The notes under the pieces: model-generated
The model's input: only the letters and a program-made list of their open reading frames with translations
What the model was told of the DNA's origin: nothing
Databases searched by the model: none
Position numbers and translations under genes: made by a program
Source: UBA2645 sp044360285
Lineage (GTDB): Bacteria > Pseudomonadota > Alphaproteobacteria > Rickettsiales > UBA1997
Direction of reading: 5' to 3'
NCBI GenBank assembly: GCA_044360285.1
Contig: JBIKKP010000016.1
Span: 1 to 31,357, forward strand
Length of the DNA: 31,357 bases
Part shown: positions 7,894 to 14,795 of the stretch, piece by piece
How the letters are laid out: the number at the start of each line of letters is the position of its first letter
Numbering within the stretch: position 1 is the first letter of the stretch

Positions 7894-8451
7894 ATGTCAA
7901 CAAAACAGCAAACAAAAAATCAAAAAGAAAAAGTTGCTAACGAAATCGTCGAAAGATTGGTTGCTATCAACCGCGTTTCAAAAACTGTAAAAGGCGGTAA
8001 AAACATGTCTTTTGCTGCTCTAGTTGTGGTTGGAGACAAAAATGGCAGAGTTGGTTATGGCAAAGGAAATGCAACAGAGGTTTCTGATGCAAAAAATAAA
8101 GCCTTTGAAGCAGCTAAAAAAGCTATGACAAAAATTTCTCTAAAAGAAGGTCGCACAATACATCATGATACTTTCGGTAAATTTTGTTCTGCAAAAGTGC
8201 ATTTAAGATCAGCCCCGGCAGGAACCGGTGTAATTGCTGGCGGTCCTATGCGCGCTATCTTTGAATGTGCAGGAATTCACGATGTTGTAGCCAAGTCTGT
8301 TGGCACTTCTAACCCATATAACATGGTTGCTGCAGCTTTTGCCGCTCTTACATCTTTGGTTTCGCCAAAAATTATTGCCGAAAGAAGATCAAAAGAAATT
8401 TCTGAAATCGTCAAAAGAAGAAATTTAGCTCTTAATCAAACTGGAGAGTAA
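7894..8451 (+). CDS. rpsE: 30S ribosomal protein S5 (uS5)
   Basis: A 185-residue uS5 that shapes mRNA entry and decoding accuracy. After a basic N-terminal tail (MSTKQQTKNQKEK) comes the double-stranded RNA-binding type domain with VAINRVSKTVKGGKNMSFAA and VGYGKGNATEVSDAKNKAFE (about 52-71), then the C-terminal domain APAGTGVIAGGPMRAIFECA. The tail is longer than in the shortest homologues but normal for alphaproteobacteria. The ATG has little Shine-Dalgarno support. Confidence 0.98.
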   Translation: MSTKQQTKNQKEKVANEIVERLVAINRVSKTVKGGKNMSFAALVVVGDKNGRVGYGKGNATEVSDAKNKAFEAAKKAMTKISLKEGRTIHHDTFGKFCSAKVHLRSAPAGTGVIAGGPMRAIFECAGIHDVVAKSVGTSNPYNMVAAAFAALTSLVSPKIIAERRSKEISEIVKRRNLALNQTGE

Positions 8452-8453
8452 TC

Positions 8454-8654
8454 ATGGAACTTAAGCACTTTTTGAACAAAAAAATCATCGTTTCGCAAGT
8501 TAAAGGTGGTTCAAAACTCAATGATAGACAAAAAGGCAACCTTATTGGTTTGGGCCTTAGAGGGATAGGAACTTCAGTAGAAGTAACTGCTGACAATGCG
8601 ATTCTTGGTATGATCAGAAAAATATCTCAAATCGTAAAGATTAAAAATTCTTAA
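8454..8654 (+). CDS. rpmD: 50S ribosomal protein L30 (uL30)
   Basis: A 66-residue uL30, a small ferredoxin-like 50S protein. The family core is seen at KIIVSQVKGGSKLNDRQKGN, then LIGLGLRGIGTSVEV (about 31-45) and ILGMIRKISQIVKI (family: v.GMi.kv..lv.v). GGAGAG 7 bases before the ATG is a good ribosome binding site. It sits in the standard place between rpsE and rplO. Confidence 0.96.
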   Translation: MELKHFLNKKIIVSQVKGGSKLNDRQKGNLIGLGLRGIGTSVEVTADNAILGMIRKISQIVKIKNS

Positions 8655-8669
8655 TTAAAATTTCAGGCA

Positions 8670-9101
8670 ATGTCGTTTTCTCTTCAAACTCTACCAAAAA
8701 TAAAAAGAAACTCCCGTATCAGGGTAGGTAGAGGTATTGGTTCTGGTAAAGGTAAAACTTCCGGCCGCGGTGTGAAAGGTCAGAAGGCAAGAACTGGTCA
8801 CCACTCTGTAAAAGGCTTCGAAGGCGGTCAGACTCCAGTTCACATGAGGCTTCCAAAAAAAGGCTTCACTAATTTCACTCGCAAAGAAGTCGAAACCCTA
8901 AATATCCGTGATGTTGCTAATATGGTTGAGAGCAAAAAGCTTGATGCCAAGCAAATTGATAAGGCCGCTTTAGAAGCTGTTGGTTTAATCAAAAGCCAAG
9001 CATCAAAAGTAAAATTAGTGATGGGTAGAAAAGATTTAAACCTCCCATCTCTAAAAATCCTTGTTGATGCCTATTCAGCCAAAGCAAAATCTTTTAGCTA
9101 G
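8670..9101 (+). CDS. rplO: 50S ribosomal protein L15 (uL15)
   Basis: A 143-residue uL15, slightly under the common 145-160. The glycine-rich RNA-binding N-terminus is clear: RVGRGIGSGKGKTSGRGVKG (about 18-37), then GFEGGQTPVHMRLPKKGF (about 49-66). The C-terminal domain is short, which explains the length. It is a late 50S assembly protein. secY follows after 8 bp. Confidence 0.97.
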   Translation: MSFSLQTLPKIKRNSRIRVGRGIGSGKGKTSGRGVKGQKARTGHHSVKGFEGGQTPVHMRLPKKGFTNFTRKEVETLNIRDVANMVESKKLDAKQIDKAALEAVGLIKSQASKVKLVMGRKDLNLPSLKILVDAYSAKAKSFS

Positions 9102-9109
9102 TTTTTCCG

Positions 9110-10387
9110 GTGGTCGCCAAAAGTTCAGAACTCAGAAATAGAATCTTCTTTACGATTGCTTTGCTGCTTGTTTATAGGTTTGGCACTTTCGTTCCGATTC
9201 CTGGAATCGATGTTGATGTTCTAAAAAAGTTTTTTGCTAGCTCTGGCGCCAACATGTTTGGCATGATCAATTTATTTTCAGGTGGTGCGCTTGAGAGAAT
9301 GAGTATTTTTGCTCTCAACATTATGCCATACATCACCTCTTCGATCATAATGCAACTTATGTGTTCGATGTATAAAGGTCTCGAAGAGCTCAAAAAAGAA
9401 GGTGAATATGGTAAGGCCAAAATCAATCAATATACTCGCTACCTCACAATAACTTTGGCTTTTTTCCAGTCTCTTGGCGTCTATTATGCGCTCTCGAATG
9501 GAGAAAATAGCGCCTTCATTTCTGATTCTAGCATATTCATGTGGACCACTTGTGTTAGCTTAGTTGGGGGTACCGTAATGCTAATGTGGTTTGGTGAAAG
9601 AATTACCACATCTGGTATTGGTAACGGAATTTCTTTGATCATTTTTGTTGGTATCGTTTCTTCTTTGCCGTCAACCATTGTGCAGGTTTTTGACTTGTCG
9701 CGTACCGGTGTTTATTCCTGGTTTGCTATCCTTATCGCTTTTGCTGCCTTCGCTTTGTTTTTGATGATGGTTTGTTTTGTCGAAAAAACTTACAAACGTA
9801 TCAAAATCCAATATCCAAACGCCACGATGATGAAAGCGTCTGGTATGTCTGACTCATCCTTCTTGCCACTTAAAATCAATATCTCTGGAGTTATCCCGCC
9901 AATTTTTGCGAGCTCGATTCTAATGTTTCCAGCGGCAATTGTGCAGTTTACTGGCGCTGACGGAGATCTTTTGGTGTCAATGTTGCGTAGAGGCGGTTCG
10001 CTTTACTTGGCCTTATTTGCTGCTCTGATTTTGTTTTTCTCTTACTTCTATTCTTCGATTATTTTTAACACCACTGAAGTTGCGAATAATCTGAAAAAAA
10101 GTAATTGCTTTATTCTTGGTGTAAGGCCAGGAGTTGCCACTTCGCAATATCTAGATAAAGTTGTTGCACGCCTAACTTTGATTGGCGCCGTTTACCTAAT
10201 TTTCGTTTGTATTGTTCCAGAAGTTTTAGTGACGCGTTACTCAATCCCGCTACATATTGGTGGTACGGGAATTTTGATCATGGTTAACGTTGTGCTTGAT
10301 TTGGTCAATCAGGTTCAGTCGCATCTCATGGCTGACAGATATGGCTCCAAGGTTACCAAAAGAAGAAGAGTAAGGGTAAGGGCCTAA
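9110..10387 (+). CDS. secY: Preprotein translocase channel subunit SecY
   Basis: A 425-residue SecY, the ten-helix pore of the Sec translocon in the inner membrane. RFGTFVPIPGID (about 23-34) is the plug-proximal signature. Also present are ALNIMPYITSSIIMQL (about 67-82), GERITTSGIGNGISLIIF (about 162-179) and the C-terminal PLHIGGTGILIMVNVVLD. The start is a GTG with no Shine-Dalgarno pairing; an in-frame TAG at 9095 rules out a longer N-terminus. The protein is therefore about 15 residues shorter at the N-terminus than many alphaproteobacterial SecY proteins. The stop overlaps the ATG of adk by one base. Confidence 0.98.
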   Translation: MVAKSSELRNRIFFTIALLLVYRFGTFVPIPGIDVDVLKKFFASSGANMFGMINLFSGGALERMSIFALNIMPYITSSIIMQLMCSMYKGLEELKKEGEYGKAKINQYTRYLTITLAFFQSLGVYYALSNGENSAFISDSSIFMWTTCVSLVGGTVMLMWFGERITTSGIGNGISLIIFVGIVSSLPSTIVQVFDLSRTGVYSWFAILIAFAAFALFLMMVCFVEKTYKRIKIQYPNATMMKASGMSDSSFLPLKINISGVIPPIFASSILMFPAAIVQFTGADGDLLVSMLRRGGSLYLALFAALILFFSYFYSSIIFNTTEVANNLKKSNCFILGVRPGVATSQYLDKVVARLTLIGAVYLIFVCIVPEVLVTRYSIPLHIGGTGILIMVNVVLDLVNQVQSHLMADRYGSKVTKRRRVRVRA

Positions 10388-11043
10388 TGAACATAATTTT
10401 TTTGGGCGCTCCTGGATCTGGTAAGGGAACTCAGGCATCAATGCTTTCTAGCCATTTATCGATTCCTACAATTTCAACCGGAGAGGCTTTGCGCTTCGAA
10501 GTCGAAAATGGTAGTGAAATTGGCAAGTCAGCAAAATCCTACATGGATGCAGGAAAATTGGTTCCTGACGAAGTAGTGGTGGGAATAATTCAGAATCGCA
10601 TCACCAAGCAGGATTGCGCTAAGGGTTTTATTCTCGACGGTTTTCCAAGAAATATTTCGCAAGCAAAAACTTTGGAAGCGATGTTGTCTGGCCTTGGCAA
10701 GAAAATTGACATCGTTTTTAATTTTGATGTCAGCGAAGAAATCTTGGTACAAAGAATAGCCGGCCGCTTTTCTTGTAAGAAATGCGGTGCGGTTTATAAC
10801 CGCTATTTCAAAACCTTAAAAACAGAAGGGGTTTGCGATAATTGCGGCTCAAATCAGTTCGAAAGTAGAAGCGACGATAACGAAGAAACGGTAAAAAATC
10901 GTTTAAAAGTTTACCGCGAATCAACTTTCGATTTGATTGAATTTTACCAAAAAAAGAACTTGCTTGTTTTAGTTGCGGCCATAAAAAGCGCGCCCCTCGT
11001 TTTTGAGGATCTGATTACAGGTATTAGAGGCTCTAGGCTCTAA
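10387..11043 (+). CDS. adk: Adenylate kinase, zinc-binding LID type
   Basis: A 218-residue adenylate kinase that converts ATP + AMP to 2 ADP in the cytosol. The P-loop GAPGSGKGT is at residues 7-15, the AMP-binding FILDGFPR at 81-88, and the long LID carries four cysteines (C130, C133, C150, C153) that form a zinc site, as in the Bacillus-type enzyme. The position between secY and rpsM is normal. The TAATG overlap with secY implies coupled translation. A hairpin with a T-tract follows, so it may be the last gene of the spc transcript. Confidence 0.98.
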   Translation: MNIIFLGAPGSGKGTQASMLSSHLSIPTISTGEALRFEVENGSEIGKSAKSYMDAGKLVPDEVVVGIIQNRITKQDCAKGFILDGFPRNISQAKTLEAMLSGLGKKIDIVFNFDVSEEILVQRIAGRFSCKKCGAVYNRYFKTLKTEGVCDNCGSNQFESRSDDNEETVKNRLKVYRESTFDLIEFYQKKNLLVLVAAIKSAPLVFEDLITGIRGSRL

Positions 11044-11044
11044 G

Positions 11045-11083
11045 TTCGAAGACTGTTCTGAAAAACCAGTCGAAATTTTTTTT
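11045..11083 (+). terminator. Probable intrinsic terminator after adk
   Basis: GACTG at 11051-11055 pairs with CAGTC at 11067-11071 around an 11-base loop. Further pairing of TTC and GAA is possible across a bulge, and a run of eight T follows at 11076-11083. It starts 2 bp after the adk stop. The stem is short, so efficiency may be partial. Confidence 0.6.
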
Positions 11084-11107
11084 AAATCAACAAAAGCATT
11101 TAAATTT

Positions 11108-11131
11108 ATCATTTTTTAATGATGTTTTTTT
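11108..11131 (+). terminator. Second hairpin with T-tract before rpsM
   Basis: ATCATT (11108-11113) and AATGAT (11118-11123) form a perfect 6-bp stem with a TTTT loop, followed by G and seven T. The stem is all A/T except for one pair, so it is weak as a terminator. With the preceding hairpin it fills most of the adk-rpsM gap. I see no convincing promoter there; TAAAAT at 11134-11139 lies too close to the rpsM ribosome binding site to drive it. Confidence 0.35.
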
Positions 11132-11140
11132 GCTAAAATT

Positions 11141-11147
11141 AAGAGGA
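11141..11147 (+). promoter_or_regulatory. Shine-Dalgarno site deciding the rpsM TTG start
   Basis: AAGAGGA lies 7 bases upstream of the TTG at 11155. With the standard uS13 N-terminus MARIAGVNIP encoded directly from that TTG, it fixes the start codon. Confidence 0.8.
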
Positions 11148-11154
11148 TACTAAC

Positions 11155-11535
11155 TTGGCTAGGATTGCTGGAGTCAACATTCCAAAGGAAAAGCGTTTTG
11201 TTATAGCTTTAACTTACATCTACGGAATTGGTAATACGACCGCTCACAAAATTTGCGAAAAATTAAAAATCGATCTTTCAAAAAGAACGCATGAAATGCC
11301 CGAAGAAAGGCTTGCGCAGGTGAGGGCGTTGATTGAAAAAGAGTTCCCGGTTTTGGAAGGTGACTTGAGAAGAAAAGTTTCTTCCGATATCAAAAGGTTA
11401 GCTGATATTGGTTGCTATCGTGGCATTCGTCACGTTAAGAAGCTTCCAGTTCGCGGACAAAGAACTCACACAAACGCTAAAACACGCAAAGGTCGCGGTG
11501 TTGCTATCGCTAACAAGAAAAAAGCAGTAAAATAA
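11155..11535 (+). CDS. rpsM: 30S ribosomal protein S13 (uS13)
   Basis: A 126-residue uS13 in the 30S head that contacts P-site tRNA and forms bridges to the 50S. The N-terminus MARIAGVNIPKEKR is family-typical, the helix-two-turn-helix segment YIYGIGNTTAHKIC is at about 22-35, and the C-terminal tail has CYRGIRHVKKLPVRGQRT followed by NAKTRKG. Translation begins at a TTG, uncommon for uS13, supported by a good ribosome binding site. It is the first gene of the alpha cluster. Confidence 0.97.
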   Translation: MARIAGVNIPKEKRFVIALTYIYGIGNTTAHKICEKLKIDLSKRTHEMPEERLAQVRALIEKEFPVLEGDLRRKVSSDIKRLADIGCYRGIRHVKKLPVRGQRTHTNAKTRKGRGVAIANKKKAVK

Positions 11536-11538
11536 TTT

Positions 11539-11952
11539 ATGACTGAAACCAAAGCTGACGCTAAATTAAACGAAAAAAAATCGTCAAAAACTTCTAAAAA
11601 GAAGCATATCCTCAACGGCGTTATCCACGTTTTTGCAAGCTTCAATAACACAATCGTTTCAGTTTCTGATACCAATGGAAACATTGTTTGTTGGTCTTCA
11701 GCCGGTAAGCATGGTTTTAAAGGATCAAGAAAGGCAACCCCTTACGCGGCGCAAGTTGCAACTCAGCATGTAATTGGCATAGCCAAAGAAGCTGGTTTGC
11801 AAAATGCAACCGTTGAAATCAGGGGTCCAGGCGTTGGACGCGAGGCTTCTTTGCGTGCAATTCAAGCTGCTGGGCTCAATGTTACCTTGATTAAAGACAT
11901 TACATACCATCCACATAACGGATGCAGACCGGCTAAACGCAGACGCGTTTAA
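11539..11952 (+). CDS. rpsK: 30S ribosomal protein S11 (uS11)
   Basis: A 137-residue uS11 of the 30S platform. A lysine/serine-rich N-terminal extension (first 22 residues) precedes the conserved core: HVFASFNNTIVSVSDTNGN, then GPGVGREASLRAIQAAGL (about 96-113) and the C-terminal DITYHPHNGCRPAKRRRV. It starts 3 bp after rpsM. No rpsD follows; the next gene is rpoA, the usual alphaproteobacterial order. Confidence 0.98.
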   Translation: MTETKADAKLNEKKSSKTSKKKHILNGVIHVFASFNNTIVSVSDTNGNIVCWSSAGKHGFKGSRKATPYAAQVATQHVIGIAKEAGLQNATVEIRGPGVGREASLRAIQAAGLNVTLIKDITYHPHNGCRPAKRRRV

Positions 11953-11958
11953 TTGACA

Positions 11959-11974
11959 AGTCAGCGCGCTGACT
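11959..11974. repeat. 16-bp perfect palindrome between rpsK and rpoA
   Basis: AGTCAGCGCGCTGACT is a perfect inverted repeat 7 bp after the rpsK stop and 45 bp before rpoA. As RNA it would form a 6-bp stem closed by CGCG. There is no T-tract, so it is not a standard intrinsic terminator. It could be a protein-binding or mRNA-processing site; function is not shown by sequence. Confidence 0.6.
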
Positions 11975-12019
11975 GTTTAGCGCGAGTTAATAAATTAAAA
12001 ACAATCAAACTTACGAAAT

Positions 12020-13048
12020 ATGGCGATTCTAAAAGAAAGCTGGCACTCACTGACTAAGCCAAATTCGATCACTCTAAAAGATGGTTATGACAACGTGACT
12101 AAGTCAGTGATCGTCATGGAGCCTTTCGCTAGAGGTTTTGGCAATACCTTGGGTAATGCATTAAGAAGAGTTTTACTTTCTTCAATCAGTGGTTTTGCTG
12201 TTACTTCTGTTAAAATAGAAGGCGTATTGCATGAATATGGTACGATCGACGGTGTTAAAGAGGATGTTCTTGATATCATCATGAACCTAAAGTCTCTTGC
12301 TATTACCAAAGAAGACGCCTCATCCGCCTCTTTCAAACTTTCGGTAAATAAAGCTGGCCCGGTTTATGCTGGTGCAATCGAGCTTCCAGCTGGCTTTGAT
12401 ATCATTAATAAAGATTTATTGATCTGCACTTTAAACAAGGGCGCAAAAATTGATATGCAGATGCATGTTGAATGTGGCAGTGGCTACGTTACTGCTGATC
12501 AAAGCAAAAAAGGCGATCGTGGTGTTGGTGCTATCATGGTTGACGCGGTATTCAGTCCGGTAAAACAAGTTTCTTACAAAGTTGAAAATGCTCGCGTTGG
12601 TCAAATTACCGACTTCGATAAGTTGATCATGGAAATTGACACTAATGGTGCAATAACTCCACAAGATGCGCTAGGTGTTGCAGCAAAAATTTTGCAAGAG
12701 CAGCTTAAAGTCTTTATCAATTTCGACGTTGAAAAGGTTGACGCAGTTGTACAAAGAGAAACTTCTTCTGAGCCAGAATTTAATAAAAACCTTTTGAAAA
12801 CTATCGACGAACTTGAGCTTTCAGTTCGTTCTTACAACTGCTTGAAGAATGAAAACATTCTTTATGTCGGTGATCTAGTTTCAAGAACCGAAGCAGAAAT
12901 GCTTAAAACTGCCAATTTTGGCAGAAAATCTCTTAACGAGTTGAAAGACAATTTGAAGGCGATGGGACTAAGTTTCGGCATGAAGCTTGCTAACTGGCCG
13001 CCTCAAAATATCGATGATCTTCTTAAGATGAAAAATAAAGAATTTTAG
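12020..13048 (+). CDS. rpoA: DNA-directed RNA polymerase subunit alpha
   Basis: A 342-residue alpha subunit, the dimer on which RNA polymerase assembles. The N-terminal domain shows MEPFARGFGNTLGNALRRVL (about 33-52), the dimerisation and beta-contact core, and TIDGVKEDVLDIIMNLK. After a linker comes the C-terminal domain with ELSVRSYNCLKNENILYVGD and GRKSLNELKDNLKAMGLSFG (about 305-324), which binds UP elements and activators. It begins 67 bp after rpsK with an A-rich leader, the widest gap inside the alpha cluster. Confidence 0.99.
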   Translation: MAILKESWHSLTKPNSITLKDGYDNVTKSVIVMEPFARGFGNTLGNALRRVLLSSISGFAVTSVKIEGVLHEYGTIDGVKEDVLDIIMNLKSLAITKEDASSASFKLSVNKAGPVYAGAIELPAGFDIINKDLLICTLNKGAKIDMQMHVECGSGYVTADQSKKGDRGVGAIMVDAVFSPVKQVSYKVENARVGQITDFDKLIMEIDTNGAITPQDALGVAAKILQEQLKVFINFDVEKVDAVVQRETSSEPEFNKNLLKTIDELELSVRSYNCLKNENILYVGDLVSRTEAEMLKTANFGRKSLNELKDNLKAMGLSFGMKLANWPPQNIDDLLKMKNKEF

Positions 13049-13065
13049 TTGAACCATTACGAGTT

Positions 13066-13458
13066 ATGAAACACGCAATTAAAGGAAGAAAATTAAGCAG
13101 AAACAGTGCTCATAGAAAGGCCCTGCTTCGCAATCTATCCATCGCTCTTTTGAAGAATGAGCGCATTAAAACAACTTTGCCGAAAGCAAAAGAGCTTCGA
13201 CCATATGTTGAAAAAATTCTTACTTTGGCAAAAACAGATTCTTTAGCGAATCGTCGCCTAGCTGCCTCAATCTTGGGTAATCAAGAAATTGTTGCTCGTC
13301 TATTTAAAGAAATTGCGCCACGAATTTTGCAAAGAAATGGTGGTTATACCAGAATTATGAAATTCGGTTTCCGCGTTGGAGATAAAGCCCCGATGGCTTT
13401 GATGGAGCTTGTTGACCGCGTTGTGGTTGAAGAAGTTGCAGCAAAAAAATCTGCTTAA
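13066..13458 (+). CDS. rplQ: 50S ribosomal protein L17 (bL17)
   Basis: A 130-residue bL17 near the tunnel exit. It starts MKHAIKGRKLSRNSAHRKAL (family: M.H....kLgR...hR.al.rnl), followed by ERIKTTLPKAKELRPYVEKI (about 34-53) and NGGYTRIMKFGFRVGDKAPM near the end. It follows rpoA by 17 bp, as in most bacteria. A small GGC-GAAAA-GCC hairpin (about 13475-13485) lies between it and rplS but lacks a T-tract. Confidence 0.98.
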   Translation: MKHAIKGRKLSRNSAHRKALLRNLSIALLKNERIKTTLPKAKELRPYVEKILTLAKTDSLANRRLAASILGNQEIVARLFKEIAPRILQRNGGYTRIMKFGFRVGDKAPMALMELVDRVVVEEVAAKKSA

Positions 13459-13503
13459 ATCACAAGAAATAAGGCGAAAAGCCAAACTCAAGTTTTGTAA
13501 ATT

Positions 13504-13929
13504 ATGACAAATATCCTTTCAAATTTCGCTAAGCAACAAGTTGAAAAGTTGCTGCAAGATCGCACATTCCAACTTCCAAAGTTTAAGGTTGGCGATTCTG
13601 TTAGCGTGAAATACAAAATCACCGAAGGTGGAAACACTCGCGTTCAGGCTTTCAATGGAGTTGTAATTGCCAGAACTAAAGACGAATCAAATTATGCCGC
13701 GACTTTTACAGTCAGGAAAATCAGCTCAGGTGTTGGTGTGGAAAGAAAATTCCCACTTTATTCACCTTTGCTTGCTGGTATTGAAGTCACCAAGCAAGGT
13801 GTAGTGCGTCGCGCTAAGCTTTATTACCTGCGTAACCTCACCGGTAAGGCATCAAGAATTAAAGAGAAACTTGATTTCTTGGTTGCTGCCAATGCGGCTG
13901 AGAAGCCAGTTAACGAGGCTAATTCATAG
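13504..13929 (+). CDS. rplS: 50S ribosomal protein L19 (bL19)
   Basis: A 141-residue bL19, which bridges the 50S to 16S rRNA helix 14. FKVGDSVSVKYKITEGGNTR (about 27-46), the central FNGVVIARTK and GVGVERKFPLYSPLLAGIEV (about 76-95), then VRRAKLYYLRNLTGKASRIK are characteristic. In most proteobacteria rplS lies in rpsP-rimM-trmD-rplS; here it stands 45 bp after rplQ and is probably expressed with the alpha cluster. A strong intrinsic terminator follows 26 bp after the stop. Confidence 0.98.
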   Translation: MTNILSNFAKQQVEKLLQDRTFQLPKFKVGDSVSVKYKITEGGNTRVQAFNGVVIARTKDESNYAATFTVRKISSGVGVERKFPLYSPLLAGIEVTKQGVVRRAKLYYLRNLTGKASRIKEKLDFLVAANAAEKPVNEANS

Positions 13930-13940
13930 TTTTGGCGGTA

Positions 13941-14345
13941 ATGAAAAATTATGCCAAAAAAAAAGGCAGAAGTTTAATGCTTCTGCCTTTTTTTGTGTTC
14001 ACAATTTCCTGCGTTGCTGATCTAAGTAAATATGGTCGAGTCACCCTTCATAACACCTCTGATCGAGAATCTTTTATCTTTTCCGTTAATGATGCGTTTC
14101 TAGCGGCAAATCCGCCGAAACAAAAGGAAGAAGCTATGCTTGTAAGTGAAGCAGAAAATAAGCTGCTAATTGCGCTTCTAATGCAGAAGAAATACTGTCT
14201 TAATTCTCAGGGTAAGCCGCTTTTTACTGTTTCATCACGTCAGGAAAAAATTTACGATATGACCTTTGCGCATCTCATTGAGCAAAATTACAATGCCCGT
14301 CCAGTTGCGCCACGCATGTATTTTGGTCATTGTAAACATGAATGA
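13941..14345 (+). CDS. Predicted small lipoprotein of unknown function
   Basis: I do not recognise this family. The chosen ATG gives 134 residues: a basic n-region (KNYAKKKGR), a hydrophobic core LMLLPFFVFTI and Cys24 in TISC, resembling a lipoprotein signal peptide, although Thr at -3 is not a standard lipobox residue. The rest (VADLSKYGRVTLHNTSDRES onward) looks soluble and mixed alpha/beta, with further cysteines in KKYCLN and FGHCKHE. Alternative starts are TTG 13932 and ATG 13977; the latter would lose the charged n-region. The first codons coincide with the rplS terminator hairpin, so expression must come from read-through or an unseen promoter. Existence of the protein is likely but not certain. 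Confidence 0.6.
   Translation: MKNYAKKKGRSLMLLPFFVFTISCVADLSKYGRVTLHNTSDRESFIFSVNDAFLAANPPKQKEEAMLVSEAENKLLIALLMQKKYCLNSQGKPLFTVSSRQEKIYDMTFAHLIEQNYNARPVAPRMYFGHCKHE
13956..13994 (+). terminator. Strong intrinsic terminator after rplS
   Basis: GGCAGAAG (13965-13972) pairs perfectly with CTTCTGCC (13980-13987) around a 7-base loop. Seven T follow (13988-13994), and a run of A precedes the stem and can extend it, so the structure is bidirectional in form. It closes the alpha cluster plus rplS and lies within the first codons of the next reading frame. Confidence 0.88.
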
Positions 14346-14405
14346 TTTTTCTTGCTTCAAAGAAAGTCGCGCAACAAAAAGACGCAAAAATTCCCCTAAA
14401 ATTAA

Positions 14406-14795
14406 ATGCGTTTTATGAACGATTTTTTGTCTTATCTGACTTTGCGTACGATGTTTATATTCATCTCTACAGCCTTCTCGCTGTTGGTTGTAATGCTTGC
14501 TTTAAACATTCTCACGGTTGATGAAGCGGTTTTGATTTTGCATCTTGATGGTGACTCGGCAAATGCTTTCAAGGCAATCGTTGGAAGAATTCAGGAAGTG
14601 ACTGGAAACATCATGCAAATCATCTCGCAACTTCTCAACAAGCTATTTAGTTGGGCTGGAGTTGATGTTGACCTTAGCAAAATCAAAGTTGACGTCAATG
14701 CCGCGGGTTCTTCGGCGCAAAGTTTGACCCCACCAGTTGTTGAAGGTGGTGGCGTAGTTCATCCTCCGTTAACTCAAGACCCTGTGCAGCGCTAG
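14406..14795 (+). CDS. Small single-pass membrane protein, unknown function
   Basis: Not recognised. The 129-residue product has one strong transmembrane segment (about residues 16-37, MFIFISTAFSLLVVMLALNI), then an acidic stretch, a predicted amphipathic helix (about 58-84, from KAIVGRIQEVTGNIM) and a Pro/Gly-rich tail (PPVVEGGGVVHPPL). An ATG three codons later (14415) is an alternative start. The stop TAG overlaps the GTG of ubiB by one base, so it is probably co-translated with UbiB. That suggests, by position only, a membrane or quinone-synthesis link. Confidence 0.7.
   Translation: MRFMNDFLSYLTLRTMFIFISTAFSLLVVMLALNILTVDEAVLILHLDGDSANAFKAIVGRIQEVTGNIMQIISQLLNKLFSWAGVDVDLSKIKVDVNAAGSSAQSLTPPVVEGGGVVHPPLTQDPVQR

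Noticed and set aside
11134..11139. TAAAAT as a -10 box for rpsM
   Set aside because: Transcription would start within or after the ribosome binding site, and there is no -35 match at normal spacing.
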